Below, piece by piece: positions 40,641-50,485 of a stretch of DNA of 64,000 nt (the stretch's first letter is position 1; every line of letters starts with the position of its first letter). The notes under the pieces were generated by a model that worked only from the letters and a program-made list of their open reading frames with translations, made no database searches and had not been told where the DNA came from. The stretch spans positions 80,796 through 144,795 of the forward strand of contig CAZWPX010000006.1 of the NCBI GenBank assembly GCA_964636125.1. The letters are read 5' to 3'. This DNA is from CAJINA01 sp964636125 (GTDB lineage Bacteria; Desulfobacterota; Desulfobacteria; Desulfobacterales; CAJINA01). The position numbers and the translations under genes are program-made.

Positions 40641-43600
40641 TCAGCTCAGTTTTTGCCACACCCGTAGCAATTCGCTGATACTCCAGGCCTGGGCATCGCA
40701 GCCGCGGTGGGTGTGGGGGGCGTCACCGTCCAGGATTTCTGGTAAGTGCCCCACACAACCGGAGCGCAGAAGACGCATGCTGTGGGCCAGGTAATCCCGG
40801 GCCGTATCCGGGCCGTCAGCGGGGTATGCCAGGGCCAGGGCCTCGCAGAACGAAGGCAGCAGCCAGCCCCAGGCCGTGCCGTTGTGATAGGCCGGTTTGC
40901 GTTGGGTATCCTCATCCCCGGCATATTGACCCCGGTAGGGATGGTGCGGATCGCCCAGCACCTGCCCGTCTTTGCGGATTGTGATCGGTCGCGCCACCGG
41001 CCGGTCGGCCAGACTGCGCATCCCCCCGGGTACCAGCAGGGTTTCGCAGGCGGCCACAATCTCCCGGCGGCGTTTCGCCCCGGTGACCGTGCCAAGGGTG
41101 ACCGCCAGCAACTGGTTGGGCCGCAGGGCGTCATCGGCTGTGGCCGCGGCGGCCGGTATTCCGGGACCTGCGTGCAGGCAGTCGGCCAGGTAACCAGCCC
41201 CGGGAAGATAGAAAAGCCGGTCCACGGATTGACTGACCTGGTCGGCACGGACCGCCCAGTGGGCGCGGCCGCCGTGGTCGATGGTGGCCAGGTAAGCCAG
41301 GGCTGCCTGCCACAAGGCCTGGATCTCGATGGGATATCCTTCCCGGGGCGTTCCGGGAGGGTGATTGGTGTCCATCCAGGTAAAATGGGTTGGACTGAAC
41401 AGCAGTCCCGATTCAGGGTCCATCCGGATTCCGTTGGGCGTTCCCCGTTCCAGGGCACCGGCCAGGTCTATGAGCACCCGGCGCAGGCTGCGCTGCCCGC
41501 AACGGGTCTCCAGGAAAGCGTTTCCAGACAGTTTCGCCTCCAGGTCCGCACAGGCCGCAAAGAGCCACAGGGGGGCATCCGAGGTGTTGCGGTTGCCGTC
41601 GTCCGCACCGTGAATCATATTGGGCAACGTGCCGGCCTGCTCGAGGGCGGCAAATGCCCGCAGGATATCCAGACTGTCATCGGTTTCACCGACGGCAATC
41701 AAGCCCCGGGTGACCATGAGGGTATCCCGTCCCCAGTCCAGGAACCAGGGATACCCGGCAATCACCGTCTTGCCGCTGCCCCGGGCCACGACATATTGCA
41801 TCAGGGACTGGCTCAGCACCTTTATGGTGGTATCCAATTCCGCGGGAATCCTTGCCGGCAATCTGTCGGCCGGGCTACCGCTCCCGGCCGTTGATTGTGG
41901 ATCGGCGGTTGCGGTCAGCCGGGCGGACTCACCGCCCGCCAGAAAAACTGAGAAAAATCCGGGACTGAACAGGTCCGATTGCGGGTCCAGCCCCCGCTGG
42001 GCTTCCAGCTCCCGGTGTACCATATACTGCCACTCCGGTTCGGCCGTGTAGCCGGCACCGGCCATTTGAACAATCACGGGCACGCCGTCAGGCGGCTGGA
42101 AGCAAAACCCTTTCGCAATCGGGGTTACCGCGGCCGGCCAGGTGTGTTCCGGTCCACTGAAGGCTTTGGTGGTGTCGTGAAAGTTCCGGTATTCCAGATC
42201 CGGCCGTACGATGAGCCTGACCGGCTCTGCGTCCGGTGTGTGCTCAGCTGTTTTCCCGGCATCGCGCCGCCGGAACAGCAGCTCCACCCGGTTTTCCCCC
42301 GGTTGCATCCGGGCCTGGATTTCCAGCCGGATATGCTGCCCCTGGCCGGTGGGCACGTCAAAACTCCATTCGCCGAAATGACCCGGCAAAACAGCAAATG
42401 TTTCCTGGCAGTCACTGGACAGTTCACGGGAATAGCCCTGGAAGACCACCCAGACCCGGCAGCGCGCCAAAACCACCAGGCGGTCTTCGGGATGGTCGGG
42501 ACTCAGGTTCGCGGCCAGCAGCGCGTCATAGCGGCTTTCCAGAGTGGCCCAGCGGCCATGGGCGCGCAGCATCCCGCCGCGGCCGTTGGTCCCGAGGAAT
42601 GTCAGCGTCCGGGTCAGGATCTCTTTACGGTTAAATGTAAAGGGGGGTCGCGGCAGATCGCTGTCAGCCGGCGGCAATTGCCTTAAAAAAGCTTGCTGGC
42701 GCCGGTTTCCGTCAGGTGTGTAGCTCCATATTTCCAGCTGCACCACCTTGGCTTCCGCGGGGTCCGCCATTGGCGCAAAAAGGGCAAACTGTTCTCCTGC
42801 TGCGCCGGCCAGGCTCTCCTGGTCGGCTCCGACCCGCCCGTCCCATTCGAGTCGGGCTCTAAACGGGTGGGCTGACTGTACCAGTAAAAAATGCCCCGGC
42901 GGCAGCATGACCTCACGCCGCAGATCCTGCGGGTACTGCCAGCGAATCACCCGGGGCGCCTCCCCGGATGGACTGTAGCGGCCGCAGAAGGCCAGGGGGT
43001 CGGCAGCCAGCTCCTGCGCGGCCAGTGCAATGTCAAGGTCACCAATGTCAAGGGTTCCCCGGCAGTGGGTCACGACATTCAAGGCCCCGGTTTTCAAACG
43101 CTGGTCCCGGACACTGTCCGGCAATCCGGCCGGGGCAGCCAGCTTCTCTTCCAGATGCGCTCCCATCGCCCGATCCTGATCCAGGCAGAGAACTTCAGCC
43201 GGGGCCAGGTGCCTGTAAACCATCCCCGGGGAAACTTCCAGGGACACCGTCTGCCCGGTGAGCAAGTCGTAGTGCGGGCCGTCCAGGGTCTGACCGCTGG
43301 CCAGGGGCCACTTGGCGGTTACCGGTTGATCCGGATCGAGATTGACCAGGATCAGCACGGTTTTGCCGGTGGGGGGGTGTCGGCGGGCCAGGACCAGGCA
43401 GTTCCCCTCGCCAGCCTGCAGCAGACGCAGCGTGGCCGACTTGAAAAAACAGGGGTGGTCCCGGAGCAAAAAGTTCAACCGCCGGATCCAGTCCACCAGG
43501 TTGGGAGCCCCGCCCCAGTTGAGTGCCGGGCTGTCGTGGACATTGATCTTTTCAGTTGCCAGCCATTCGACTCCGTTGGCAAATCCAAAACCACCGGTGT

Positions 43601-44927
43601 GGCTGCAAAAAGCCGCCAGGGCAATCCGCATGCGCGCCCAGGCCGACGAGGTGGCCGCCAGCCGATCGTTGTCGTGGGTTTCAGCAAAGTGAATGGTTGT
43701 CCCCAGGTCGGAAGATATCGCCTGGGCCTCCGGCAGGTAGCGTTCTATGGCTGCCCGGTCATAATTCTGGAACAGTTCCGAATAGGCCCAGTCGAATCCT
43801 CCGGTGTTGAGCAGCTCCCGGGTCACCGACACCCTGCCTCCCAGTCCCTCCAGGAAGAAGATGGTTTCCGGAAACTGCTGGCGAACGGTAGCCGTGATAA
43901 ACCGCCAGGCGGCGCTGGGAACCATATAACCGGCATCGCAGCGGAATCCGTCGACACCCCTCCGGCACCAGGTTAGAAAAACTTCCGCCATGGTCTGCCA
44001 CAATTCCCGGTGGCGATAATCCAGGCGGGTGAGATCTTCCCAGACGATCCCCCAGGCCCCGGGATTCTCAATGCGCCCGGCCTCATCCCGGGAGAGCCAT
44101 TCCGGGTGGGTTTCATGCATCCGGGCCGCCCAGCCGGTGTGGTTGATCGCCAGGTCAAGGATTACCCGGGCTGAACGCTGGTGGATGGCATCCACCAGTT
44201 CCAAAAATTGTTCCAGGGGTGTTGCTGCCGGGTCAAACTCAGCCTGAGCCGGATCGATGGCGGTAAATCCCAGGGCCGCATAAGGACTCCCGAAGCGTCC
44301 CATACGGGCGTAAGTGGTGGGGGTCGGATGCACCGGCAGCAGTTGCAGATAGCGGCAGCCCAGGTGCAAGATGATGAAGTCCAGCTCCCGGATCAGATCA
44401 CGGAAGGTTCCGGACGGCGGAATGACCGTGTAACCGGCCTGGTCCAGTTCGGCCACGGCGCCCCGCTGTGGTTCGTTCAGGTGCAGGCCGTGTTCCTTGC
44501 CCGGCCCGAACTGGCGGACAAAGGCGTTGTAGATGATATTGGCGCTGCAGGTATCGGCCGGGGCCACATTGAGGGTCACGTTTGCGCCCACGGGCCAGAG
44601 CGGTTGGTGGGAATTTTCCGGCAGGAAAAAACACTTGGCCTCAAAATGACCGGTCTCGCACAGGGGTACCCGGATTTCATATTCACCCGCCCCTGTCGAC
44701 CGCATGGGAAGATCGTACCAGTCGCGGGCCAGGGGCGGACGCTGGTGCAAGACAGCGTCAATAATCTCACGGCGGATGGCGGCAGCGTGGCCTATATTGG
44801 TACGCAAAAAGGCCTTTCCCGATACGGCCGGTGACACCACCATGCGAAAGGTGAAGGCGTCCCCCCGGTGGCGGCTGTAAGATCGCCCGGGTATGGGTTC
44901 CTGGGTAATGGCAGGTGTTGCAGTCAC
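40641..44927 (-). CDS. Glycogen debranching enzyme: GH13-like domain plus amylo-alpha-1,6-glucosidase
   Basis: 1428 residues. The N-terminal half is a GH13 alpha-amylase-like module (GVDGFRCDAGYMVPS near 324, FFLEGLGGRVS, HFAETHDNDRLA). A linker region with beta-rich segments runs to about 1000. The C-terminal part is a GH133 amylo-alpha-1,6-glucosidase with YPWFLDWGRDTLMVTRGL (about 1056), MIHGADDGNRNTSDAPLW and YHNGTAWGWLLPSFCEA (about 1345). This joins transferase-like and glucosidase modules as in eukaryotic debrancher, though order and length suggest an independent arrangement. GTG 44927 has GGAAGG nine bases upstream. First gene of the glycogen set. Confidence 0.88.
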   Translation of the reverse strand: MTATPAITQEPIPGRSYSRHRGDAFTFRMVVSPAVSGKAFLRTNIGHAAAIRREIIDAVLHQRPPLARDWYDLPMRSTGAGEYEIRVPLCETGHFEAKCFFLPENSHQPLWPVGANVTLNVAPADTCSANIIYNAFVRQFGPGKEHGLHLNEPQRGAVAELDQAGYTVIPPSGTFRDLIRELDFIILHLGCRYLQLLPVHPTPTTYARMGRFGSPYAALGFTAIDPAQAEFDPAATPLEQFLELVDAIHQRSARVILDLAINHTGWAARMHETHPEWLSRDEAGRIENPGAWGIVWEDLTRLDYRHRELWQTMAEVFLTWCRRGVDGFRCDAGYMVPSAAWRFITATVRQQFPETIFFLEGLGGRVSVTRELLNTGGFDWAYSELFQNYDRAAIERYLPEAQAISSDLGTTIHFAETHDNDRLAATSSAWARMRIALAAFCSHTGGFGFANGVEWLATEKINVHDSPALNWGGAPNLVDWIRRLNFLLRDHPCFFKSATLRLLQAGEGNCLVLARRHPPTGKTVLILVNLDPDQPVTAKWPLASGQTLDGPHYDLLTGQTVSLEVSPGMVYRHLAPAEVLCLDQDRAMGAHLEEKLAAPAGLPDSVRDQRLKTGALNVVTHCRGTLDIGDLDIALAAQELAADPLAFCGRYSPSGEAPRVIRWQYPQDLRREVMLPPGHFLLVQSAHPFRARLEWDGRVGADQESLAGAAGEQFALFAPMADPAEAKVVQLEIWSYTPDGNRRQQAFLRQLPPADSDLPRPPFTFNRKEILTRTLTFLGTNGRGGMLRAHGRWATLESRYDALLAANLSPDHPEDRLVVLARCRVWVVFQGYSRELSSDCQETFAVLPGHFGEWSFDVPTGQGQHIRLEIQARMQPGENRVELLFRRRDAGKTAEHTPDAEPVRLIVRPDLEYRNFHDTTKAFSGPEHTWPAAVTPIAKGFCFQPPDGVPVIVQMAGAGYTAEPEWQYMVHRELEAQRGLDPQSDLFSPGFFSVFLAGGESARLTATADPQSTAGSGSPADRLPARIPAELDTTIKVLSQSLMQYVVARGSGKTVIAGYPWFLDWGRDTLMVTRGLIAVGETDDSLDILRAFAALEQAGTLPNMIHGADDGNRNTSDAPLWLFAACADLEAKLSGNAFLETRCGQRSLRRVLIDLAGALERGTPNGIRMDPESGLLFSPTHFTWMDTNHPPGTPREGYPIEIQALWQAALAYLATIDHGGRAHWAVRADQVSQSVDRLFYLPGAGYLADCLHAGPGIPAAAATADDALRPNQLLAVTLGTVTGAKRRREIVAACETLLVPGGMRSLADRPVARPITIRKDGQVLGDPHHPYRGQYAGDEDTQRKPAYHNGTAWGWLLPSFCEALALAYPADGPDTARDYLAHSMRLLRSGCVGHLPEILDGDAPHTHRGCDAQAWSISELLRVWQKLS

Positions 44928-45452
44928 GGCAGTGTGCCTTCCAGATAGGGTTTCTCAGCAATAACGTGTCCCCATGATAACGTCATTGGTATTGAAATCA
45001 AGAGAATATCCACCGGTAGCCACCACTCAGGGCAACCTGGTCTGGAATCTATGAGGGATATGCCGGCCATCTCAAGCTGGCCCGCTGGGTGAGAAATCAT
45101 GACTCACCACCTTAGCTCATGTACGCTCACATTTCATTTTGATGTTACGCATAATGAGTCCACATGCGAATGATTTTGACGGTTTGATATTTTGGGTTTT
45201 TAATGGCATATTGCCTTGTCTTGGATTTTGCTTACTCCGAATTGGGGCGGGATGGTTGCGACCGGTGAATCCGTCTAACAGCGAGGGCCGGTTATTGCCT
45301 GTCTGTATTTGAATCTTGATTGATAACTCAGCGATTATGAAAGGGGTAAGGCCTGCAATCAATACTGGGGGCCAGGTTCAACGCCCCTGGTTGAGCATGT
45401 CCGCCAGCCTTGTTGCAACATTATCCATTCAGCTACACTTCCGGGTTGCCTG
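44928..45452. other. Gap without a supported gene
   Basis: Only short unsupported reading frames lie between nupC-like and debranching genes. A small inverted repeat, GGTGAG and CTCACC, flanks 45092-45112. AT-rich stretches near 45180-45230 may hold the glycogen operon promoter (minus strand), but no clean -35/-10 pair is visible to me. Confidence 0.4.
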
Positions 45453-46697
45453 TCACCCAATGAGTCCGACCACCGCCCCGGTCATACAGGTGGCCAGGGT
45501 GCCCGCGACAATAGAACGAAATCCCAGGGCCACGACATCGTCGCGCCGCTCCGGGGCCATGGTACCCAGGCCGCCGATCATGATGCCCAGGCTGCCCGGG
45601 TTGGCAAATCCGCACATGGCGTATGTCATGATAAGTTTGCTGCGATCGCCCAGAGCGCCTTCCGGCAGCTGGCTTAAATCGAGATAGGCCAACAGCTCAT
45701 TGAGAATCGTCTTGGTGCCCATAAGGGCTCCGGCTGTGGTTGCCTCGGCCCAGGGAATGCCCATGAGCCAGACCACCGGGGCCATGAGAATCCCCAGGAC
45801 CCGCTGCAGGGTGATGTCTTGCCCGCCCATGGCGGGCAAGAGCCCCAGTACCAGGTTGGCCAGGTGGACCAGGGCCACCAGGACCACCAGCATAGCAATA
45901 ATGTTGATCAGCAGCTGGACACCGCTCACCGTGCCCCGGGTGATGGCATCCATGGCGCTGTGGGCGGTTTCGGGAATTTTGACTTTTCCCGATGTGGGTC
46001 TGCCCGTCTCCGGCACCATAACTTTCGAGATGGCCACGGCCGCAGGCACACTGATGATAGAGGCTGTCAGGATGTGGCCCATGATGTCCGGGATGGTCCG
46101 GCTTAAAATGCTGGCGTACAGCACCATGACCGTTCCGGCAATGGTGGCCATCCCGCTGGTCATCAGGGTGAACAGCTCGCTGCGGGTCATCTGCGCAAGA
46201 TAGGGCCGGATGAACAAGGGCGCCTCCACCATGCCCACAAAAATGTTGGCGGAGACACCCAGCCCTTCGGCACCGCCCAGGCCCATGGTTTTTTCCAGTC
46301 CCCGGGAAAATCCGCGCACCACGACCGGCAGAATTTTCCAGTGAAAAAGCAGTGCGGAGAGGGCACTGATCACCAGCACCAGGGGTAATCCACGAAAGGC
46401 CAGCACAAAACTGGACCCGGGAAATTTTTCATCGAAGGGCAGCGGACCGCCGCCCAGGTAGCCAAAAACCATGGTCGTACCGGCCCGGGTGGATTCTTCC
46501 AGGGAGAACACCATCCGGTTCAGCGCCATGAAAAAATCCCTGAATATGGGCAGCTTGAGAAGCAGTACGCCCAGCAGCAGCTGTATCACCAGGCCCACAA
46601 GGACGACCCGGATGGAGACGCGTTGCCTGTTTTCACTGACAAGCCACGCCAGACCAATGAAGGCCATGAGCCCGATCACGCTTTGCAGCATACCCAT
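45453..46697 (-). CDS. nupC: Concentrative nucleoside transporter (NupC/CNT)
   Basis: 414 residues with about ten helices of the CNT family. GLGGAEGLGVSANIFVGMVE, APLFIRPYLAQMTRSELFTL, MTSGMATIAGTVMVLYAS and GTKTILNELLAYLDL are the core motifs. It brings nucleosides in with H+ or Na+. GGGAGG precedes ATG 46697. It is the last gene of a four-gene unit (gap of 13 bases to the CoA-transferase gene). The link to the other three genes is not obvious. Confidence 0.9.
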   Translation of the reverse strand: MGMLQSVIGLMAFIGLAWLVSENRQRVSIRVVLVGLVIQLLLGVLLLKLPIFRDFFMALNRMVFSLEESTRAGTTMVFGYLGGGPLPFDEKFPGSSFVLAFRGLPLVLVISALSALLFHWKILPVVVRGFSRGLEKTMGLGGAEGLGVSANIFVGMVEAPLFIRPYLAQMTRSELFTLMTSGMATIAGTVMVLYASILSRTIPDIMGHILTASIISVPAAVAISKVMVPETGRPTSGKVKIPETAHSAMDAITRGTVSGVQLLINIIAMLVVLVALVHLANLVLGLLPAMGGQDITLQRVLGILMAPVVWLMGIPWAEATTAGALMGTKTILNELLAYLDLSQLPEGALGDRSKLIMTYAMCGFANPGSLGIMIGGLGTMAPERRDDVVALGFRSIVAGTLATCMTGAVVGLIG

Positions 46698-46710
46698 AAT
46701 ACCTCCCGCT

Positions 46711-48579
46711 CTAAGGACCTTCGGAAGTAAACGGCATCGTTAATTCATAGGCGCCTGAATCCAGGCGGGCCTCCACGGTGAGGCCACTCTTTTCGAATAC
46801 CCGCATCATCCCCTTGTTGGAGGCCAGTACATCCGCAGTAAAGCCCAGAATGCCGCGCTCTTTGGCGATTTTTATCAGCAGGGCCAGGAGGCCGGTGGCA
46901 ATACCCCGCCCTTCATAGTCACCATCCACAACAAAGGCCACATCCGCCCAGGGCCGGGTCGGGGCTTTGACGTAGCGTGCCTCGGCCACAATGCGACCCT
47001 GGCCAGGTTCTCCCACCAGGCCGACAATGGACATGGCCACCTGGTAATCCACATTCACATAGGACTGCATCTTCGCGTGGGGCATGGCTTTGATGGCCGT
47101 AAAGTAGCGGTAATAGACCGCTTTATCAGAAAAGCGGTAGAACAGCCGCCGCATCTGCTCCTCGTCGGAAGGCAGAATCGCCCGGAACCGAATCCGGGTG
47201 TCGTTTTTGAAGGTCTGGGCCGTCGCCACATCCGCCGGATACAGGCGGGCTGAATCCTCTATAAATATCTGGTCTTTGTAGAGAATGTTATGCTGTTTGG
47301 CCTGGTCTACAAGCTGCTTGCGGTCATCGGGGTGGGCAATCTCGATCAAAGCCTGCGCCCGTTCACGCAGGGTCCGGCCGGCCAGGTTGGCCACCCCGTA
47401 TTCAGTTACCATAAGATCCAGGGAGTGGTTCTGGCCCAGTTGATTGGGATAGTCGTCTACGGAAAACAGGATGTTGGACGCCCCCTCAAGATTGCGGCTG
47501 GTGAGCGCCACAATCGTCTTGCCGCCCCTGGATATCTCCGCCCCATTTAAAGAGTCCGCCACCTCCCCCGGCCCCACCGCCAGGTTGCCTTTACCCGCAT
47601 GCAGGGCAATTTTCCCGGACAGATCCACCTTGCGGGCTTGCAGGACCGCCACAAAACGTTTGTTCCGGCCAACCTGCAAAGGGCTGCACACTTTGTCTAC
47701 CGCTTGAAACTCAACCAGGGGGTTGCGGTGCAGCCACTGCATCAGTTTTTCCGTCCCGAAAGCATAGGCGGCCAGCGACTTGCCCCGCCACACCTCTTTA
47801 TAGCGATTGGTCACCGCACCGCTTTTTATCAGGTCCATGAGGGCATCGGTGACAAAGGGCGAATGGATACCCAAATTGCGGCTGTGGACGAGGTGGCGGC
47901 CAAGCGATTCAAATACAGGGCCGATAGAAAATCCGAGACAGCTGCCGTCTTCAATCAGCGCGGCCACATTTTCTCCAACCTGGTCGAAGGCCTCGTCGAG
48001 CGGCCACCGGTCGAAACAGATCAACGGCCGGTCGGTTTCCACCAGCAGGTCAAAATCAGAAACAGGGATAAAGGTGTCCCCATAGGTAACCGGCATTTGA
48101 GGGTTAATTTCGCCCACCACCAGCGAGGCTCTATCCATGGCCTGTCGGGCCACATCCACGGCCACGCCCAGGCTGCAGTACCCGGCATCATCCGGGGGGG
48201 TCACCTGTACAAAGGCCACATCGATATTGAGGATCCCGGAGGCTATCAGGTGGGGTATTCCGGAAAACCGGGCGGGAATCAGGTCGACCCGTCCACTGGC
48301 AATGGCATCGCCGGCCACCCATCCTGAAAAAAAGGTTTTGAGGCGGTACTTGTGACTTTTGATGGTATCCAGTGAAACGGCACTGCCCAGGCTGACCAGC
48401 TGGATCAGTTCCAGGTCCTGGAGGTTGGGGGCCTCGGCTTCCATCAGGGTCTGGATTAAAAGCTGGGGCTCGGCCACACCGGTGCCCAGGAAGATGCCCA
48501 TACCGGGTTTTATTCTCTCCAGAACGGCTTGCGCCGATACCACTTTCTTGCGCCAGGGGAGCTTGTCGTTTGCAGCCAT
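46711..48579 (-). CDS. Acetyl-CoA hydrolase/transferase-family protein fused to GNAT domain
   Basis: 622 residues. Residues 1-440 are a class I CoA-transferase of the 4-hydroxybutyrate/acetyl-CoA hydrolase type (FLGTGVAEPQLLIQTLM, VTPPDDAGYCSLGVAVD, VTEYGVANLAGRTLRERAQ). Residues about 455-622 are a GNAT acetyltransferase (RAILPSDEEQMRRLFYRFSD, VDGDYEGRGIATGLLALLI). The second domain could acetylate protein or small-molecule targets using CoA esters made by the first. AAGGAT precedes ATG 48579. Such fusions exist in Desulfobacterota and Geobacter relatives; the in vivo substrate is unknown. Confidence 0.87.
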   Translation of the reverse strand: MAANDKLPWRKKVVSAQAVLERIKPGMGIFLGTGVAEPQLLIQTLMEAEAPNLQDLELIQLVSLGSAVSLDTIKSHKYRLKTFFSGWVAGDAIASGRVDLIPARFSGIPHLIASGILNIDVAFVQVTPPDDAGYCSLGVAVDVARQAMDRASLVVGEINPQMPVTYGDTFIPVSDFDLLVETDRPLICFDRWPLDEAFDQVGENVAALIEDGSCLGFSIGPVFESLGRHLVHSRNLGIHSPFVTDALMDLIKSGAVTNRYKEVWRGKSLAAYAFGTEKLMQWLHRNPLVEFQAVDKVCSPLQVGRNKRFVAVLQARKVDLSGKIALHAGKGNLAVGPGEVADSLNGAEISRGGKTIVALTSRNLEGASNILFSVDDYPNQLGQNHSLDLMVTEYGVANLAGRTLRERAQALIEIAHPDDRKQLVDQAKQHNILYKDQIFIEDSARLYPADVATAQTFKNDTRIRFRAILPSDEEQMRRLFYRFSDKAVYYRYFTAIKAMPHAKMQSYVNVDYQVAMSIVGLVGEPGQGRIVAEARYVKAPTRPWADVAFVVDGDYEGRGIATGLLALLIKIAKERGILGFTADVLASNKGMMRVFEKSGLTVEARLDSGAYELTMPFTSEGP

Positions 48580-48614
48580 AGACTTATCCTTCGGAATCTA
48601 AACGGGTGTTGCCA

Positions 48615-49334
48615 CTAATCGTCTCGACGCGGCGATATAAGATAACGCAGCCAGTGCCGATAGGTATTGTTTTTAAGCATGGCCCGGTCAAGGATATCGA
48701 ATTCCCGGGCAAGCCGGGCCGGATCTGAAAAAACGTGGTCGCGTTTGGTCATCTGTTCAGCCGGGTCGAGGTCCTTGACCACTTTGGCCGGATTGCCGGC
48801 CGCAATCACGTTGGCGGGAATATCCCGGGAAACAACTGACCCGGCCCCGATGATACTGTTTTCACCGATGGTAATCCCCTTGCAGAGAATGGCGCTGTCA
48901 CCAATCCAGACATTCTCCTCTATGGTCACCGGTGCAGCCGTGCCCATGGACACCCGGTTATAGATATCGTGCCAGTCCGAGTCACTGATATAGACATTGC
49001 TGGCAATCATGCAGTTGTCCCCGATGGTGACCGCGTGGGCGCTGCCAATCCTGACACCCGGGCAGATGAGGCCGTATCGGCCTATTTTGATCCGCCCCAG
49101 ACCTTCAGTAGCCGGCCATACGGAGAGGCGGACTTTGTTGTCCGGTGCGGCAATGACTGTGGCATAGTCGCCAATTTCAATGGGGGCGCCGAACAGGCGG
49201 ACATTCCAGGGTTTCATGAAGGCGAAACCCTGGCCTAAAACTTCCAGCTGGGGCCGGATGTAGCGGTTGGTGTAAAATTTTTGAAATTTCAGGTAGGCCC
49301 GTTTAACCGCATATGGACGATGGTCTTTGCGCAT
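48615..49334 (-). CDS. Hexapeptide-repeat (LbetaH) acyltransferase
   Basis: 239 residues. Left-handed beta-helix repeats of the I/V-G-x-x-x-x type run from about 80 to 185 (IKIGRYGLICPGVRIGSA, VWIGDSAILCKGITIGENSI, IGAGSVVSRDIPANVIAAGN PAK). They resemble LacA/CysE-like acetyltransferases. A helical C terminus follows. GGAG precedes ATG 49334. It sits 12 bases after the glycosidase-like gene. Sugar or lipid-linked substrate is possible. Confidence 0.85.
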   Translation of the reverse strand: MRKDHRPYAVKRAYLKFQKFYTNRYIRPQLEVLGQGFAFMKPWNVRLFGAPIEIGDYATVIAAPDNKVRLSVWPATEGLGRIKIGRYGLICPGVRIGSAHAVTIGDNCMIASNVYISDSDWHDIYNRVSMGTAAPVTIEENVWIGDSAILCKGITIGENSIIGAGSVVSRDIPANVIAAGNPAKVVKDLDPAEQMTKRDHVFSDPARLAREFDILDRAMLKNNTYRHWLRYLISPRRDD

Positions 49335-49346
49335 TGTCCACTCCCA

Positions 49347-50447
49347 TCAAAAATTTACCGCGGCCGGAAGGGCGGTTTCCAGTTCTTCTGCTGCCGCCAC
49401 CTGCAAACCGTCCGAGCGGTCCATGGTTTCCCAGAAATCGTGGTCGAAAAGTCCCGCGGCGGGGGTGAGTCGGTAGATTGAGTCCGCCGCCATAAGCACA
49501 ACGGCATTGGTCCAGGATATCTTTTCTTCCGGCCAGATCGTCCGTTCGGGAATCGTAAACCCGCACCAGTAGGATCCATCCGGATAGCGGTAGTCTCGCA
49601 GTAGTTTGAAGATACTGGCCGCGCGTTCCCGGTCGCCGGCCGCGGCGATGGCCAGGCACAGCTCCGAAGTTTCGGCAATGGTAATCCAGGGCTCATCGTC
49701 CACACATTTAACCCCCTGGCCCGCCACAAAAAACTTCTCAAGGCAATCGTCAATCCGTTGTCTGGCTTTTGGGCCGGTAAGGGCCCCGGTCAACACCGGG
49801 TAAAAGCCGTCCATGGAAAACCGGGATTTGGATTGATCAAAAAGCTGCGGCTGGTTGGCAATGGCCGCTTTTAAATTCGTCATGGCCCCGGGCCAGCCGG
49901 TATGCGCTTTTCCAAGCACCCGGGCCAGTGAAATCGCGCACTTGAGGCTCATGTAGACCGAACTGGAACCCGTCAGCAGCGCCTTGTTATCCACCACCCC
50001 TTCAGGACTTACGGCCCAGTGTATCTCGCCAGTGGGTTGCTGAAATTTCAAGACAAACGAAATGGCCTTCCAGAGGGTGTCCCACATGGATTCAACAAAC
50101 GCATGGTCGCCGGTGATCAGATAATAGTGGTAAAGGCCCACCGCAATGTATGCGGCCATATTGGTATCCCGAGTCCGATCTTGGGGCCGACCGTGCTTGT
50201 AGGCCGAATACCAGCTGCCGTCCTCCAACTGCATGCGCCGCATCCAGCCATAGGCCAGTTGAGCACGGGCATATTCACCGCCAATGGTCAGCCCCATGGC
50301 TGCTTCCACATGATCCCAGGGATCTGTTTTGTCACCTTCGCTCCAGGGTATTTCCCCGTTTTCTTTCTGAATGGCTGCGATGCGACGCGTTACTGCGGCC
50401 ACATCGACCGGCTGGTCGTTTTGAACAAAATCACCTTCTGTGTGCAT
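49347..50447 (-). CDS. Six-hairpin glycosidase-like / prenyltransferase-like helical protein
   Basis: 366 residues with repeated helix-turn units of an (alpha/alpha)6 barrel: NGEIPWSEGDKTDPWDHVEA, LEDGSWYSAYKHG, RDTNMAAYIAVGLYHYYLIT, TGEIHWAVSPEG and ETSELCLAIAA, then DGSYWCGF. The pattern is close to proteins annotated as prenyltransferase/squalene-oxidase-like or glycoside hydrolase fold. Trp, Asp and Glu residues in PWDHVEA could form a sugar cleft. It is the first gene of the four-gene unit, with a weak ribosome site before ATG 50447. The activity is unknown. Confidence 0.75.
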   Translation of the reverse strand: MHTEGDFVQNDQPVDVAAVTRRIAAIQKENGEIPWSEGDKTDPWDHVEAAMGLTIGGEYARAQLAYGWMRRMQLEDGSWYSAYKHGRPQDRTRDTNMAAYIAVGLYHYYLITGDHAFVESMWDTLWKAISFVLKFQQPTGEIHWAVSPEGVVDNKALLTGSSSVYMSLKCAISLARVLGKAHTGWPGAMTNLKAAIANQPQLFDQSKSRFSMDGFYPVLTGALTGPKARQRIDDCLEKFFVAGQGVKCVDDEPWITIAETSELCLAIAAAGDRERAASIFKLLRDYRYPDGSYWCGFTIPERTIWPEEKISWTNAVVLMAADSIYRLTPAAGLFDHDFWETMDRSDGLQVAAAEELETALPAAVNF

Positions 50448-50485
50448 TGAGCTTTCAACCTCGTCAATAAATGTCCCGTTGGTCA

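Noticed and set aside
45117..45362. 81-codon minus frame in the 44928-45452 gap
   Set aside because: No ribosome site, no recognisable motif, AT-rich and low complexity.
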